From Solibacillus sp. FSL R7-0682 (GTDB lineage Bacteria; Bacillota; Bacilli; Bacillales_A; Planococcaceae), in contig NZ_JBBOUI010000001.1 of the NCBI RefSeq assembly GCF_038005985.1, positions 2,066,001-2,130,000 of the forward strand: a stretch of 64,000 nt of DNA. Direction: 5' to 3'. The notes beneath the pieces are model-generated. The model was not told the origin of the DNA, did not search any database, and was given only the letters and a program-made list of their open reading frames with translations. The position numbers and the translations under genes are program-made. This document shows, one piece after another, positions 26,283 to 36,672 of the stretch. Within the stretch, counting starts at the first letter, position 1. The number at the start of each line of letters is the position of its first letter.

Positions 26283-28217
26283 TCAATTTACTTCATCATA
26301 CGAATTAGTAATTTCACTATGGTTTTCACTATAAAATTTCTCGCCAACTGAATTTTCTACAGCTGTTTGGACTAAGTTTATTTTGGAATGGTTAACGGCT
26401 TGAATATTAAAGTTAAATTTATCGTTATGGATGATGCAATTTGTCGCGTGGACGGTCGAATTGTTTTGGACGTATATGTCTGATTCATGTCCTTCTGTTA
26501 ATTGAGTTGAAGAGAGCTCAACTGATGACTCTAAATCAATCCACACTTGTGGATATTGATGATTTGAAATAAATGAATCTTGTATTAATGCTTCCGAATG
26601 ATTTTCGATAATGAAGCCATTTTTTTCACCATGTAACAGCTCACTATTTCTGAAAATGAGCGAACTATCATTCACAACAATTTGAGGCATTTTATGGGCG
26701 ATAATTTGGCATTCTGTAATGTGAATCGAGGCATCTTTCATCGCTTTTATCGCATTACTTGTACCTTGTATTATTTTTGTTTTATGAATGGTTGCTTTTG
26801 TGTGACTTCCAACTTCGATTTGAACACCTGTACCGTCTGTAAAATGGCAGTCATTAACTTCTAATTGGCAGTTTTCAATCATAAAAATTCCTTTACCACC
26901 AGTAAATGTACTAGCTGAGACCGTTACTTGTGCTTTTTCTTTCCCGGCGATATGAGGCATTTGGTTCTTTTGAAATTGACAGTTTTCTATGGTGGCTTCC
27001 GTCTGCTTTACCGTCAAAATCCCATTTCCTTTATTGGCAAATATTTCAGTGTCTAATAAGAAAATTTCTGCGCCAATCGCTGTAATAGCAGTGTTCGCGT
27101 GATTGGATATTTTACTTGCTACGATCGAACAAGAAGCCTCTTTATCAACAAAGATTCCTACCTGTTTTCCATTTTTGATAACGGAATCTTTCCCAGTGCA
27201 AATCGATTTTTCCGTAATGTAAAGCTGAGATAATACATTGTCTTCAAAGATAGCATTTATAAAATTGACAATGGACTTTTCTTTTACTTGAATACCAACA
27301 CCCCGACATTTACTAATGTTGCTATCAGTCATATTTAGTAGTGATTCTAGTGTGAGTTGGATATTGGCAATTTTATGGTGGGAGAATTTACTATTTATAA
27401 TTGTTCCTTCGGATTGTTCTCGCAGCATGAGCCCTGATTCGCTACCTTGCTCAATAGAACAGTTTGTTAGTTGTATAGTACTTTTTTGTATCCAAAGCTG
27501 AGGGAGTACATGATGCTGGACGATTGTTTCATTTAATAGGACAGTCGACTGGTCGTTTGCATAAATACCGTTGCCTTCTCCATGTTCAATTGTACTTCCA
27601 GAATCTTGGTAGGTGGACTCTTCTTGTACAATAATTTGGGTTCCACTATGGTGATGGATATTGACATTTTCAGTAGTAACCTTTGAATTTGATTTTAGCC
27701 ATATGCCATGGCGCGCTTTGGAAAACTCGCAATTTTTTAATTCTACCTTTGAATTTTCTATAAATAAATGCGATTTTTGATTGTTATCAAAAGTACAATC
27801 TAGAAACGTAGCCACACTTTTATTACACAATATTACTGCAATTTCGTTTGCTCCAAAAAAATGACAGTTTGATATCGTTGCTTTTCCGCCGTTAAACGAA
27901 AGAAGCACATTTGTATTAGACCCATCGAATGTACAATTATTTATAAATACAGTTCCTTCAACATAAAACTGTGTAGAAGGATGAATGTTAATATTTTCAA
28001 ATGTAACTTCGAAACCTTTCGGGATGATGATAGCGCCCTTTAAGTAAACAATATCTCCATATTTTGCAGTAATCGTAACATTTCGATGAATGGATATCGA
28101 TTCTTTATATTTTCCATTGGCAAGTAGGATGACATCATCTTTACTTGCTTTTTTTAGTGCGCGATCTACTGTTTTATATTTTGAAAAAACAGAAGCTGAC
28201 ACTTTTATGATCGCCAT
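26283..28217 (-). CDS. Right-handed parallel beta-helix repeat protein, cytosolic
   Basis: 644 residues from ATG 28217 (AAGGAGG 7 bases upstream; a longer start covers it). After a short N-terminal region (KYKTVDRALKKASKDDVILLANGKYKESI, the pectin-lyase-like entry motif) the rest is about 25 coils of 22-24 residues with patterns such as ISNCHFFG, LTNCSIEQG, TITECQIIAH. These are typical of NosD/CASH-type beta-helices. No signal peptide or anchor is visible, unusual for this fold, so a cytoplasmic scaffold is implied. Many coils end in His-Lys/His-His patches. It is divergent, 266 bp away, from the MoxR-vWA-DUF2785 operon. Confidence 0.8.
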   Translation of the reverse strand: MAIIKVSASVFSKYKTVDRALKKASKDDVILLANGKYKESISIHRNVTITAKYGDIVYLKGAIIIPKGFEVTFENINIHPSTQFYVEGTVFINNCTFDGSNTNVLLSFNGGKATISNCHFFGANEIAVILCNKSVATFLDCTFDNNQKSHLFIENSKVELKNCEFSKARHGIWLKSNSKVTTENVNIHHHSGTQIIVQEESTYQDSGSTIEHGEGNGIYANDQSTVLLNETIVQHHVLPQLWIQKSTIQLTNCSIEQGSESGLMLREQSEGTIINSKFSHHKIANIQLTLESLLNMTDSNISKCRGVGIQVKEKSIVNFINAIFEDNVLSQLYITEKSICTGKDSVIKNGKQVGIFVDKEASCSIVASKISNHANTAITAIGAEIFLLDTEIFANKGNGILTVKQTEATIENCQFQKNQMPHIAGKEKAQVTVSASTFTGGKGIFMIENCQLEVNDCHFTDGTGVQIEVGSHTKATIHKTKIIQGTSNAIKAMKDASIHITECQIIAHKMPQIVVNDSSLIFRNSELLHGEKNGFIIENHSEALIQDSFISNHQYPQVWIDLESSVELSSTQLTEGHESDIYVQNNSTVHATNCIIHNDKFNFNIQAVNHSKINLVQTAVENSVGEKFYSENHSEITNSYDEVN

Positions 28218-28483
28218 GAAAACCCTCCTTGATGACATGCTATACCTATTATTTTCACTTATTTACGCAATCTTAATCAAAAAAATTCAAAATTTTTACA
28301 AGAAATTAATTATTCCATTCTTACATATAGTTATTTATAGGAAATAATATGTTACTTAAAATGAAAAAATAATACTTTGATTGAAATGTAGACGTTTAAA
28401 AACTTTTAATGTAGTGAATCGTTATACAAAAAGTGTAAATTCGTAAAAATAAAGTGTCGTTGTAAAGAAGGAGAGTAAAAGCA

Positions 28484-29602
28484 ATGCCAAAACAATTACA
28501 ACTCATCCAGCAAAAATTAAATGAACGTTTTTTTGATAGGGAAGAAGAAATTGAAGCATTAATAACAGCTATTCTTTCCAAGCAGCACCTTCTGTTTATT
28601 GGTCCAGCAGGAACTGGGAAAAGTGAATTGTCCTCAATGCTAGGACACATTGTAGAAGAAAGCCATTATTTTCAACATTTACTTACCCCATTTAGTACAC
28701 CAGAGGAACTATTTGGCGTGCTGTCTTTAAAGGACTTAGAACTAGGGCTATATAAACGAAATATAAAAAATATGTTGCCAGAAGCTCATTTTGCGTTTAT
28801 TGATGAAATTTTTAAAGCGAACTCAGCTATTTTAAATTCGTTATTAACAATAATTAATGAGCGGGTTTATTACAATAATGGTATACCAATCCCATGTCCA
28901 TTAATAACGATAGTGGGCTCTTCTAATGAATATATTGAAGAAGGGGAAGGTCTAGAAGCTTTATTTGATCGATTTTTATTACGTTATGAAGTGAATTATA
29001 TTCGACAACAAGATGACTTTATCGCAATGTTAAAAAATCAAAGTTATGTAGAGATTCCTAAATTGTCATTAGTTGAGTTATATGAACATCAAGAGAAGGT
29101 GTCACGTGTTTTCATATCGGATGCACTTTACAAAACACTTGCAAAAATTCGTCAGGCTTTACACGATGCTGGGATTCGTCCGTCAGATCGCCGTTTTAAG
29201 CAAGCGCTATCGATATTAAAAGCAAAGGCATACTTAGCTGGACGAGTAGTAGTGCTCAATGTTGACCTAAACATCCTTAAAAATATTTTATGGGATACGA
29301 TTGAGCAAAAGAAAAAAACAGAGGAAATTATAAATGAAATTGCTTTTGATACAGTAGATACCTTTATTGATCGGACAACTTCTGAGTTTGATCTCATCCT
29401 ATTAAATGCGCAAAATTTACTCATACGAAATACACCCGTTGCACGCAGTCAATTAAGTGAGCTTCTCATGCAAGGCAAAACGTTATTTATTGAAGTACAA
29501 AATATGAATCGCCAATTACCGAATCGCCCAGAATTACAAAACTTAAAAATGGACATGCATAAACGTTTATTACAAATGACATCTAAGGTTATTGGATTTT
29601 AA
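28484..29602 (+). CDS. MoxR-type AAA+ ATPase (RavA-like)
   Basis: 372 residues. Walker A GPAGTGKS (40-47), Walker B AFIDEIF (D107-E108), NSLLTIINERVYYNNG (the MoxR/helix-2-insert region), sensor 1 VGSSNEY (N148) and arginine finger DRFLLRYEV (163-167) are all present. GIRPSDRRFKQA is the sensor-2/lid Arg. It has a C-terminal helical extension like RavA/YehL. MoxR ATPases work with vWA proteins as chaperones that remodel partner proteins; the vWA gene follows 91 bp later. AAGGAGAG is upstream of ATG. Confidence 0.88.
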   Translation: MPKQLQLIQQKLNERFFDREEEIEALITAILSKQHLLFIGPAGTGKSELSSMLGHIVEESHYFQHLLTPFSTPEELFGVLSLKDLELGLYKRNIKNMLPEAHFAFIDEIFKANSAILNSLLTIINERVYYNNGIPIPCPLITIVGSSNEYIEEGEGLEALFDRFLLRYEVNYIRQQDDFIAMLKNQSYVEIPKLSLVELYEHQEKVSRVFISDALYKTLAKIRQALHDAGIRPSDRRFKQALSILKAKAYLAGRVVVLNVDLNILKNILWDTIEQKKKTEEIINEIAFDTVDTFIDRTTSEFDLILLNAQNLLIRNTPVARSQLSELLMQGKTLFIEVQNMNRQLPNRPELQNLKMDMHKRLLQMTSKVIGF

Positions 29603-29693
29603 AGTAAAATGGCTACCGAAAAAATAAATATATTAGCCCAAACATCTTGTGCAACCTCGTGCAAGGTGTATTTTTTCTAAAAGGAGGTTAATG

Positions 29694-31028
29694 ATGGAGT
29701 CAAATATACGGTTACTCTATAGTCATTCCATATTGAACATTTCACCGCTTCTACAACAACGCTTTAATGAATTATTAAAAATGGCAAAGATGTTGAATAA
29801 TATTTGTATAGAAGGCGAAAAACTATTACCCGGTTTTACAAATATTATCGGTGACAGCTGGTATGCATTTTTCGGACGTCATCCAAAAATACGGGAACAA
29901 GATATGCACCCTATTAAAATTCATGACACATTTATTTATAAGCTATTACGAAATGAGGAATATATCCGTTGGCATGAACTCACGAAAGGAGACGAAATGT
30001 TTAGTGTATTAACAGCGATTGGAATGGCTGAACAGCTGAAAAAATTATTGGAGAATGAGAGAAGTCAAACAATTGTCGTTCCACTGCATAATCACAATCA
30101 ATTTTCGACACTTTTACAAAACCTAAACGATTCTACAATCTCTACGATGATTCAACGGAATAAAAAGAAAGTAAGTAATACGCAAAAGTCTATTATTGCG
30201 GTAGGTACAATGGATGGAAAAAAACGAGAAGAAATTCCGCTACTTGATCAATTCGAGCTGGCAGAAAAATTACGGAACGATAAGGAGCTTCGGAAAATTG
30301 CTAATCTGGTTGGTCGCTTTAAAAAAATCGTGTTGAAAAAACAAAAAATGAAGCAAAAACAAACGATGGAGCGAAATAAAATTACCGTTGGCCAAGAAAT
30401 ATCGCGGTTATTACCGGCTGAAATGGCGAATTATATGATTCCTAATCGCAAAGTTGACTTTTTAAGACGCTTTAGTGAGCAGCAAACGTTTATCTTTGAT
30501 ACGAACGGGAAAGAGAAAAAAGGCAGAGGTCCGATAATAATTTGTATCGATGAAAGTAGTTCGATGACGTCGATTAAAGAACAAAGTAAAGCATTTTGTA
30601 TCGCGCTCTTAATGATAGCAAGAAATCAAAAACGTGATTTTGCAATTATTCCATTCGCTACAAAGCTGGGAGAAGTTAAAATCTTCTTGAAAGGTCAAGC
30701 TACGACACAGGAGCTGATTGAGTTTAGTAATAGTTTTCTAGGTGGCGGGACAAATTACGAACATCCATTACGAGAATCATTGGACATTTTATTAAAAAGT
30801 GAATTTAAAAAAGCGGATGTATTATTTGTGACAGACGGCTCCAGCTACTTGTCATCTAGCTTTATCCAACAATTTCTTCAAGCAAAAAAGGAAAAGCAAT
30901 TTGAATGTACGGCAATTGTCCTGACAAATTTTTATAACGCAGTTGATTTAACTGTTGTGAAGAAGTTTTCAGATCGTGTCATTGAGGTTGGAGAATTATT
31001 TGAAGCAGATGAAGCATTTGCTTTGTAA
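29694..31028 (+). CDS. vWA-domain protein (ViaA-like partner of MoxR)
   Basis: 444 residues from ATG 29694 (AAGGAGG 6 bases upstream). The N-terminal 270 residues are helical and basic. The C-terminal vWA domain has a complete MIDAS site: IICIDESSSM (DxSxS, about residue 286), GGGTNY (Thr, about 350) and FVTDGSS (Asp, about 380). This layout, an uncharacterised helical half plus C-terminal vWA, is that of ViaA/YehP-type partners of MoxR ATPases. Middle gene of the operon. Confidence 0.87.
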   Translation: MESNIRLLYSHSILNISPLLQQRFNELLKMAKMLNNICIEGEKLLPGFTNIIGDSWYAFFGRHPKIREQDMHPIKIHDTFIYKLLRNEEYIRWHELTKGDEMFSVLTAIGMAEQLKKLLENERSQTIVVPLHNHNQFSTLLQNLNDSTISTMIQRNKKKVSNTQKSIIAVGTMDGKKREEIPLLDQFELAEKLRNDKELRKIANLVGRFKKIVLKKQKMKQKQTMERNKITVGQEISRLLPAEMANYMIPNRKVDFLRRFSEQQTFIFDTNGKEKKGRGPIIICIDESSSMTSIKEQSKAFCIALLMIARNQKRDFAIIPFATKLGEVKIFLKGQATTQELIEFSNSFLGGGTNYEHPLRESLDILLKSEFKKADVLFVTDGSSYLSSSFIQQFLQAKKEKQFECTAIVLTNFYNAVDLTVVKKFSDRVIEVGELFEADEAFAL

Positions 31029-31113
31029 ATCCTATTTAAGAGTCGTTCTTCCTAGTCAAACTGCTTATTGTCTCTTACAATGACAATATGGAACTGATTT
31101 AGGAGGAATTTTA

Positions 31114-31950
31114 TTGTACCAGCAAGATTATGATCAATTATTATCATTAACACCAATGGACCGTGCACAATATGTATTAAACAATGAAGAAATATTTGAG
31201 CAACTATTAGCAGAGGTTGGAAATGACAATGCACAACTAAGAGATCAACAAAATTACCGTTTATTTCTTCAATTGCTATCAGAGAATGTAATACCAGAAA
31301 AAATCATTCATCACTATGTACAACGTTTAACATCATCTGAAGGCCTGCTCTATGAAATTGGAGCAGTTGGAGATACAAGTGTTTTTCAACGTTCATTCTC
31401 AGCGCTTTTTTTAACAGCTATTGTACATGCTGATCGCCAACTACAATTTTTAAATGAAATTGAAATTGAACAAATAACAAAAAGTGCACTTACTCTTTTT
31501 ACAAAGGAAAAGGATTTACGCAGTTATGTAAATGAACTATCAGGATGGGCACATAGTATTGCGCACACTACAGATCTTTTATGTGCAATTATTCAACATA
31601 CTCATTATCCAATTCAATATACAGCACATATTTTACAGGGGATCCGTCAAAACTTATGGAAGGGATATGTATTCCAAGATGATGAGGAAGAGCGCTTCTG
31701 TAATATTGTTGAAGCTTTGTTAGGAAAGGAGATTGACGAGGACTTACTCATTGAATGGATCGAGCAGTTATATGATTATTTGGAAATGGTAGCGTTCGAG
31801 CGCGGCTATGATGCAAATTGGTTTAAAGCAAGAACGAATTTATTAGCGACTTCCAAAACACTCTACTTTTATTTGAAATTTTCAAATCGAAGTGAAAAAT
31901 TACGGGGAATTGTCTCCATCTTTATCCAACGTTGGCTCAAATTGAACTAA
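31114..31950 (+). CDS. DUF2785 family protein
   Basis: 278 residues from TTG 31114 (AGGAGG 7 bases upstream). All-helical; RSFSALFLTAIVHADRQ and LSGWAHSIAHTTDLLCAI match DUF2785, a helical-repeat family whose WAHxxAHxxDLL motif is its hallmark. Function unknown. It follows the vWA gene by 85 bp without a terminator, so it is probably part of the same unit. Having this family beside MoxR-vWA is the unusual point. Confidence 0.72.
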   Translation: MYQQDYDQLLSLTPMDRAQYVLNNEEIFEQLLAEVGNDNAQLRDQQNYRLFLQLLSENVIPEKIIHHYVQRLTSSEGLLYEIGAVGDTSVFQRSFSALFLTAIVHADRQLQFLNEIEIEQITKSALTLFTKEKDLRSYVNELSGWAHSIAHTTDLLCAIIQHTHYPIQYTAHILQGIRQNLWKGYVFQDDEEERFCNIVEALLGKEIDEDLLIEWIEQLYDYLEMVAFERGYDANWFKARTNLLATSKTLYFYLKFSNRSEKLRGIVSIFIQRWLKLN

Positions 31951-32153
31951 AATATTGGGTGATAATGTTTTTCTACAATAATTCTGGGGAGTTTGACATG
32001 TAAATTTATCATCAATTTTATAGTTAATTCTCAAAAATTCTACATGAGGTCCCATGAAAATTTTTTGTTGGAAAATGCAGTCAGCTAAATGATTTCAGCG
32101 TGATTATAATTTCTCGATAATATTGTAGAATAAAAACGCTTTTCCGATAGGTC
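31951..32153. other. Intergenic upstream part of the acnA region, nothing further seen
   Basis: AT-rich sequence after the DUF2785 stop. No clear terminator, ORF or repeat was found here; the regulatory elements of acnA start at 32154. Confidence 0.5.
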
Positions 32154-32220
32154 ATAAATAAAACTTATCGTAAAAGATAATAATTATGCAATTTACTTAT
32201 GTGTGAATATAGGCTATTAT
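32154..32220 (+). promoter_or_regulatory. acnA promoter with CcpC-type operators
   Basis: TTTACT (32192-32197), 17-bp spacer and TATTAT (32215-32220) give a start near 32227. ATAA-N7-TTAT at 32154-32168 matches the CcpC dyad and is centred 66 bp upstream of that start. A half-site TTAT at 32197-32200 is centred near -28. As I recall, this is the same arrangement as B. subtilis citB (box I about -66, box II about -27), where CcpC represses aconitase unless citrate accumulates. Confidence 0.7.
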
Positions 32221-32282
32221 TAGCGTTGGAGAAAAGAGCATTACAACCTTTTCGATTAAGAAAAACTAGGGGGAACATAACA

Positions 32283-34976
32283 ATGGCAAACTTACACAAC
32301 AGCCGCGCTTCATTCGAAGTAAATGGTAAAGAGTATAACTACTTCCGTTTAGCTGCAATTGAAGAAGCTGGTATCGCAAACGTATCACGCCTTCCTTACT
32401 CAATCAAAGTATTATTAGAATCAGTATTACGTCAGTACGATAACTACGTAATCAAAGAAGAACACGTAAATGAATTAGCAAAATTCGGTTCACACAACAA
32501 AGAAGCGGAAGTACCATTCAAGCCTTCACGTGTTGTATTACAAGACTTCACTGGTGTACCAGTAGTAGTTGACTTAGCTTCATTACGTTCTGCAATGAAA
32601 GAAATGGGTGGAGACCCAGCTAAAATCAACCCTGCTATTCCTGTTGACCTTGTAATTGACCACTCAGTTCAAGTAGACAAATATGGTAACGCAGCTGCAT
32701 TACAAGCGAACATGGATTTAGAGTTCGAGCGTAACGCTGAACGTTATAACTTCTTAAAATGGGCTCAAACTGCTTATGATAACTTCCGCGCTGTACCACC
32801 TGCAACAGGTATCGTACACCAAGTTAACTTAGAGTACTTAGCACCAATCGTTCACGTGAACGAAACAGAAGAAGGCTTAGTAGCATTCCCAGACTCAGTA
32901 GTAGGTACTGACTCTCACACAACTATGATCAACGGTATCGGTGTTCTAGGTTGGGGTGTTGGTGGTATCGAAGCAGAAGCTGGTATGTTAGGTCAACCTT
33001 CTTACTTCCCAATTCCTGATGTAATCGGTGTTAAATTAGTAGGTGAATTACCAAACGGTACAACTGCTACTGACTTAGCATTAAAAGTTACTCAAGTATT
33101 ACGTGCTCGTGGCGTAGTTAACAAATTCGTTGAGTTCTTCGGACCTGGCGTTGTTAAATTACCATTAGCTGACCGTGCTACTATCTCAAACATGGCTCCA
33201 GAATACGGTGCTACTTGTGGTTTCTTCGCAGTTGACGAAGAGTCTCTTAACTACATGCGCTTAACTGGCCGTGACGAAGAACACATTGCAGTTGTAGAAG
33301 CTTACTTAAAAGCGAACGACATGTTCTTTAACCCAGATTTAGAGCCAGTTTACACTGACGTATTAGAAATTAACCTTGCAGACATCGAAGCGAACCTTTC
33401 TGGTCCAAAACGTCCACAAGATTTAATTCCTTTAACTGATATGAAATCTGTATACCGTAACTCTGTAGTAGCTCCACAAGGTACTCAAGGCTTTGGTTTA
33501 ACAGAAGAAGAATTCGACAAAACTTCAACAGCTAAATTCGCTGAAGGTGATGTTGAAATTCCAGCAGGTGCTGTAGCAATCGCTGCAATCACTTCTTGTA
33601 CAAACACTTCTAACCCATACGTATTATTAGCTGCTGGTTTAGTTGCTAAAAAAGCTGTTGAGTTAGGAATCAAACCTGCGAAGTGGGTTAAAACTTCTTT
33701 AGCACCAGGTTCTAAAGTAGTAACTGGTTACTTAGAAGATTCTGGTTTACAAGAATACTTCGATGCAATCGGATTCAACACAGTTGGTTACGGTTGTACA
33801 ACATGTATCGGTAACTCAGGTCCGTTATTACCAGAAATTGAAGAAGCGATCAAATCAAACGATTTATTCGTAACTTCTGTATTATCTGGTAACCGTAACT
33901 TCGAAGGCCGTGTACACCCATTAGTAAAAGCTAACTTCTTAGCATCACCACCATTAGTTGTAGCTTACGCTTTAGCTGGTACTGTAGACATCGATTTACA
34001 AAAAGACGCTATCGCAGTAACTCCAGAAGGCAAAGAAGTATTCTTCGCTGATATCTGGCCATCAACTGAAGAAGTTAACGAAGTATTAAACCGTGTTGTA
34101 ACGCGTGAATTATTCCAAAAAGAATACGAAACAGTATTCACTGCGAACGAAGCTTGGAATGCAATCGAAACTTCAACTGAAAACTTATATACTTTCGATG
34201 ATAAATCAACTTACATCCAAAACCCACCATTCTTCACTGGTCTTTCTAAAGAGCCAGGTGCGATCCAAACTTTAGAAGGATTACGTGTAATGGCTAAGTT
34301 CGGTGACTCTATCACTACTGACCACATCTCTCCTGCAGGTGCAATCGGTAAAGATACACCAGCTGGTAAGTATTTAATTGAAAACGGCGTAGCTATCCGT
34401 GATTTCAACTCTTACGGTTCACGTCGTGGTAACCACGAAGTAATGATGCGTGGTACATTCGCTAACATCCGTATCCGTAACCAAATCGCTCCAGGTACAG
34501 AAGGTGGTTTCACTACTTACTGGCCAACAGGTGAAGTTGAGTACATTTACGATGCATGCATGAAGTACCAAGAAGCAGGTACTGGCTTAGTAGTATTAGC
34601 TGGTAACGACTACGGTATGGGTTCTTCTCGTGACTGGGCTGCTAAAGGTACATTCTTACTAGGCGTTAAAACTGTAATCGCACAATCTTATGAGCGTATC
34701 CACCGTTCAAACCTTGTAATGATGGGTGTATTACCACTTCAATACATGGCTGGCGAATCTGCTGATACTTTAGGATTAAAAGGTGATGAAACAATCTCAG
34801 TTAACTTAACTGACAATGTTAAACCACGTGACATCTTAACAGTAACTGCTACTTCTCCAGAAGGTAAAGTAACTGAATTCAAAGCGTTAGCTCGTTTCGA
34901 TTCAGAAGTAGAAGTAGATTACTACCGTCACGGTGGTATCTTACAAATGGTATTACGTGCAAAAGCTGCTGAGTAA
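32283..34976 (+). CDS. acnA: Aconitate hydratase
   Basis: 897 residues from ATG 32283 (AGGGGGAA upstream; a longer open frame to 32199 has no ribosome site). Converts citrate to isocitrate in the TCA cycle and may bind RNA as an iron-regulatory protein. The three cluster Cys are in ITSCTNTSN (about 439) and [11 protein letters not shown] (about 505-508). [21 protein letters not shown] is the aconitase signature 1 region and the C-terminal swivel domain has [15 protein letters not shown]. Codon choice is strongly biased (TTC, AAC, GGT, CGT, TTA almost exclusively), marking very high expression compared with its neighbours. Confidence 0.96.
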   Translation: MANLHNSRASFEVNGKEYNYFRLAAIEEAGIANVSRLPYSIKVLLESVLRQYDNYVIKEEHVNELAKFGSHNKEAEVPFKPSRVVLQDFTGVPVVVDLASLRSAMKEMGGDPAKINPAIPVDLVIDHSVQVDKYGNAAALQANMDLEFERNAERYNFLKWAQTAYDNFRAVPPATGIVHQVNLEYLAPIVHVNETEEGLVAFPDSVVGTDSHTTMINGIGVLGWGVGGIEAEAGMLGQPSYFPIPDVIGVKLVGELPNGTTATDLALKVTQVLRARGVVNKFVEFFGPGVVKLPLADRATISNMAPEYGATCGFFAVDEESLNYMRLTGRDEEHIAVVEAYLKANDMFFNPDLEPVYTDVLEINLADIEANLSGPKRPQDLIPLTDMKSVYRNSVVAPQGTQGFGLTEEEFDKTSTAKFAEGDVEIPAGAVAIAAITSCTNTSNPYVLLAAGLVAKKAVELGIKPAKWVKTSLAPGSKVVTGYLEDSGLQEYFDAIGFNTVGYGCTTCIGNSGPLLPEIEEAIKSNDLFVTSVLSGNRNFEGRVHPLVKANFLASPPLVVAYALAGTVDIDLQKDAIAVTPEGKEVFFADIWPSTEEVNEVLNRVVTRELFQKEYETVFTANEAWNAIETSTENLYTFDDKSTYIQNPPFFTGLSKEPGAIQTLEGLRVMAKFGDSITTDHISPAGAIGKDTPAGKYLIENGVAIRDFNSYGSRRGNHEVMMRGTFANIRIRNQIAPGTEGGFTTYWPTGEVEYIYDACMKYQEAGTGLVVLAGNDYGMGSSRDWAAKGTFLLGVKTVIAQSYERIHRSNLVMMGVLPLQYMAGESADTLGLKGDETISVNLTDNVKPRDILTVTATSPEGKVTEFKALARFDSEVEVDYYRHGGILQMVLRAKAAE

Positions 34977-34993
34977 CTCTTTGTAAATACTTT

Positions 34994-35033
34994 TAAAAAA
35001 AGGTAAAGTCCTTGCGACTTTACCTTTTTTTTA
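34994..35033 (+). terminator. Rho-independent terminator of acnA
   Basis: AAAAAAGGTAAAGTC / GACTTTACCTTTTTT stem with a short loop and an eight-T run. The ISL3 element begins ten bases beyond. Confidence 0.92.
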
Positions 35034-35160
35034 TTTTAAAATGGTTCTACAATATTTGTTGGGGTGTTCATACAAATTCACATAAAAAAAGCACAAAATC
35101 ACACTTTTTTATATACTTGAATTGACTAGAAACAAGATATAGAAAGGTGATTTGTGCTCT

Positions 35161-36363
35161 ATGAATTTTACCATGAACATCCCAGGATTAAAAGAAGTAA
35201 TCATCAATGAAATGACGGAACAGAAGAATCGAATTGTTCTTCATGTTTCGATGCCTCAAAAAGAACATACTTGCCCAGATTGTGGTCAATTAACAGATAA
35301 AGTTCACGATTATCGTATTCAAAAAATCAAACATTTAAAGTGGTTTGAACGTTTAACCGTTCTCTTTTATAAAAGACGCCGTTACCGCTGTTCTTGTGGC
35401 AAAAGATTTAGTGAAGATTCCCCTTTTGTCGAGCGTTACCAACGCTTTTCAAAGGAATGGAATCAGGTTGTTCGTATTCGTTCGGTTAAAGCGAAAACTT
35501 TTAAAGAAGCAGCAGATGTACTTGGTACATCTTCATCAACAGTGATTCGACGCTTTAAACAGCTTGTTCATCAATTACCAGAAAAGGTACGTTTACCAAA
35601 AGCGATTGCGATCGATGAATTTAAAGCAGATACAGATGCTGGAACTTATCAACTGATAATCGCAAACGCAGATACACATGAACCTATTGATATTTTGCCA
35701 AATCGTAGAAAAGAAACAATTAAACACTATCTTCAAGAAAATGGGGCAGATGTCGAAATCGTTGTGATGGATATGAATCCTAGCTTTAAAGCAGCAGTAA
35801 AGAAGGCTTTAAATCGTCCTGTTATTGTGGCTGACCGTTTTCATTACTGTCGCTATATTCATTGGGCTGTGGATGAAGTACGTCGGAAAGTCCAAAATGA
35901 ATGGAATTCTTATGACCGTAAAAAGGCGAAGCGAATGCGCTATGTCTTGCATAAGGATGAACACAAATTAACCGAAAAAGAACGTTGGTACTTAAATCGT
36001 TATATCAATATGTCCACTGAATTGAAGGAAGCACATGAATTAAAAGAACTTTATAAGAAGTGGCAACGAGAATCGAAAAAAGAAAGTGTATCAGAAGTGA
36101 AAGTGAAATTATATGACTTCTACCGAAAGGTTGAAGAAACAAAAAATCCAGCCTTTTTAAAAGCAATAAAAACGTTTAAGAACTGGCAAAAAGAAATTCT
36201 AAATAGCTATGCATTTGGTTATTCTAATGGATTTTTAGAAGGGATTAAAAATACCTCCAAAGTATTAAAAAGGAATGCCTATGGATTCCGTAAATTTGAA
36301 CACTATAAAGCAAAGATATTACTAAATCATGTATATAAAAATGTAGGGATTCACCTTGGTTAA
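35161..36363 (+). CDS. ISL3-family transposase
   Basis: 400 residues from ATG 35161 (a TTG at 35152 is possible). N-terminal zinc-finger CPDCG and CSCGKRF (zf-ISL3), an HTH (KEAADVLGTSSSTVIRRFK), then the DDE domain: AIDEFKADTDAG (first Asp), IVVMDMNPSFKAAV (second Asp) and YSNGFLEGIKNTSK (Glu). All catalytic positions are present and the frame is intact, so the element may be active. Full family length. Confidence 0.95.
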   Translation: MNFTMNIPGLKEVIINEMTEQKNRIVLHVSMPQKEHTCPDCGQLTDKVHDYRIQKIKHLKWFERLTVLFYKRRRYRCSCGKRFSEDSPFVERYQRFSKEWNQVVRIRSVKAKTFKEAADVLGTSSSTVIRRFKQLVHQLPEKVRLPKAIAIDEFKADTDAGTYQLIIANADTHEPIDILPNRRKETIKHYLQENGADVEIVVMDMNPSFKAAVKKALNRPVIVADRFHYCRYIHWAVDEVRRKVQNEWNSYDRKKAKRMRYVLHKDEHKLTEKERWYLNRYINMSTELKEAHELKELYKKWQRESKKESVSEVKVKLYDFYRKVEETKNPAFLKAIKTFKNWQKEILNSYAFGYSNGFLEGIKNTSKVLKRNAYGFRKFEHYKAKILLNHVYKNVGIHLG

Positions 36364-36369
36364 TAGAAA

Positions 36370-36476
36370 GTTGATTGGAATGGAGGGCGGCAGACTCCAG
36401 CGGGAACAGCACGACGCCTGAGACTACAGGCTCAGGCCGTGCCCGCGGAAAGCGTCCGCCCGTAATGGAAATCAAC
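36370..36476. repeat. GC-rich palindromic repeat inside the ISL3 element
   Basis: 107 bp between the transposase stop and right end, with outer arms GTTGATT / AATCAAC and GGGCGG / CCGCCC, and a central CCTGAG-N8-CTCAGG hairpin. It contrasts with the AT-rich surroundings. A relative sits at the same place in the decayed copy (42152-42286), and fragments lie at 15851 and 26212. Confidence 0.8.
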
Positions 36477-36672
36477 GGACTATATTAGAAACAACAAAAA
36501 GAGGCAGTGCCAATTGAAGAATCAATATGACACTACCCCAACATTTTACTTAGAACCTTTAAAATTACAATTTTTCAAATTTTTTTTTAAAAAAACTATA
36601 AAATGTAGAAATTTTAAATAGTTTTCGATAATATCAATATTGTAGTACAAATTAATTTTTGGGGGTAGAACG

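Larger units (their letters stand above)
35043..36557 (+). mobile_element. Intact ISL3-family insertion sequence, 1515 bp
   Basis: Left end GGTTCTACAATATTTGTTGG and right end (reverse complement) GGTTCTAAGTAAAATGTTGG form 23-bp imperfect inverted repeats, with 7 outer and 9 inner bases identical. The flanking octamer TTTAAAAT occurs immediately outside both ends (35035-35042 and 36558-36565), an exact 8-bp target duplication as expected for ISL3. It contains one transposase gene and a GC-rich palindromic repeat. Confidence 0.95.
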
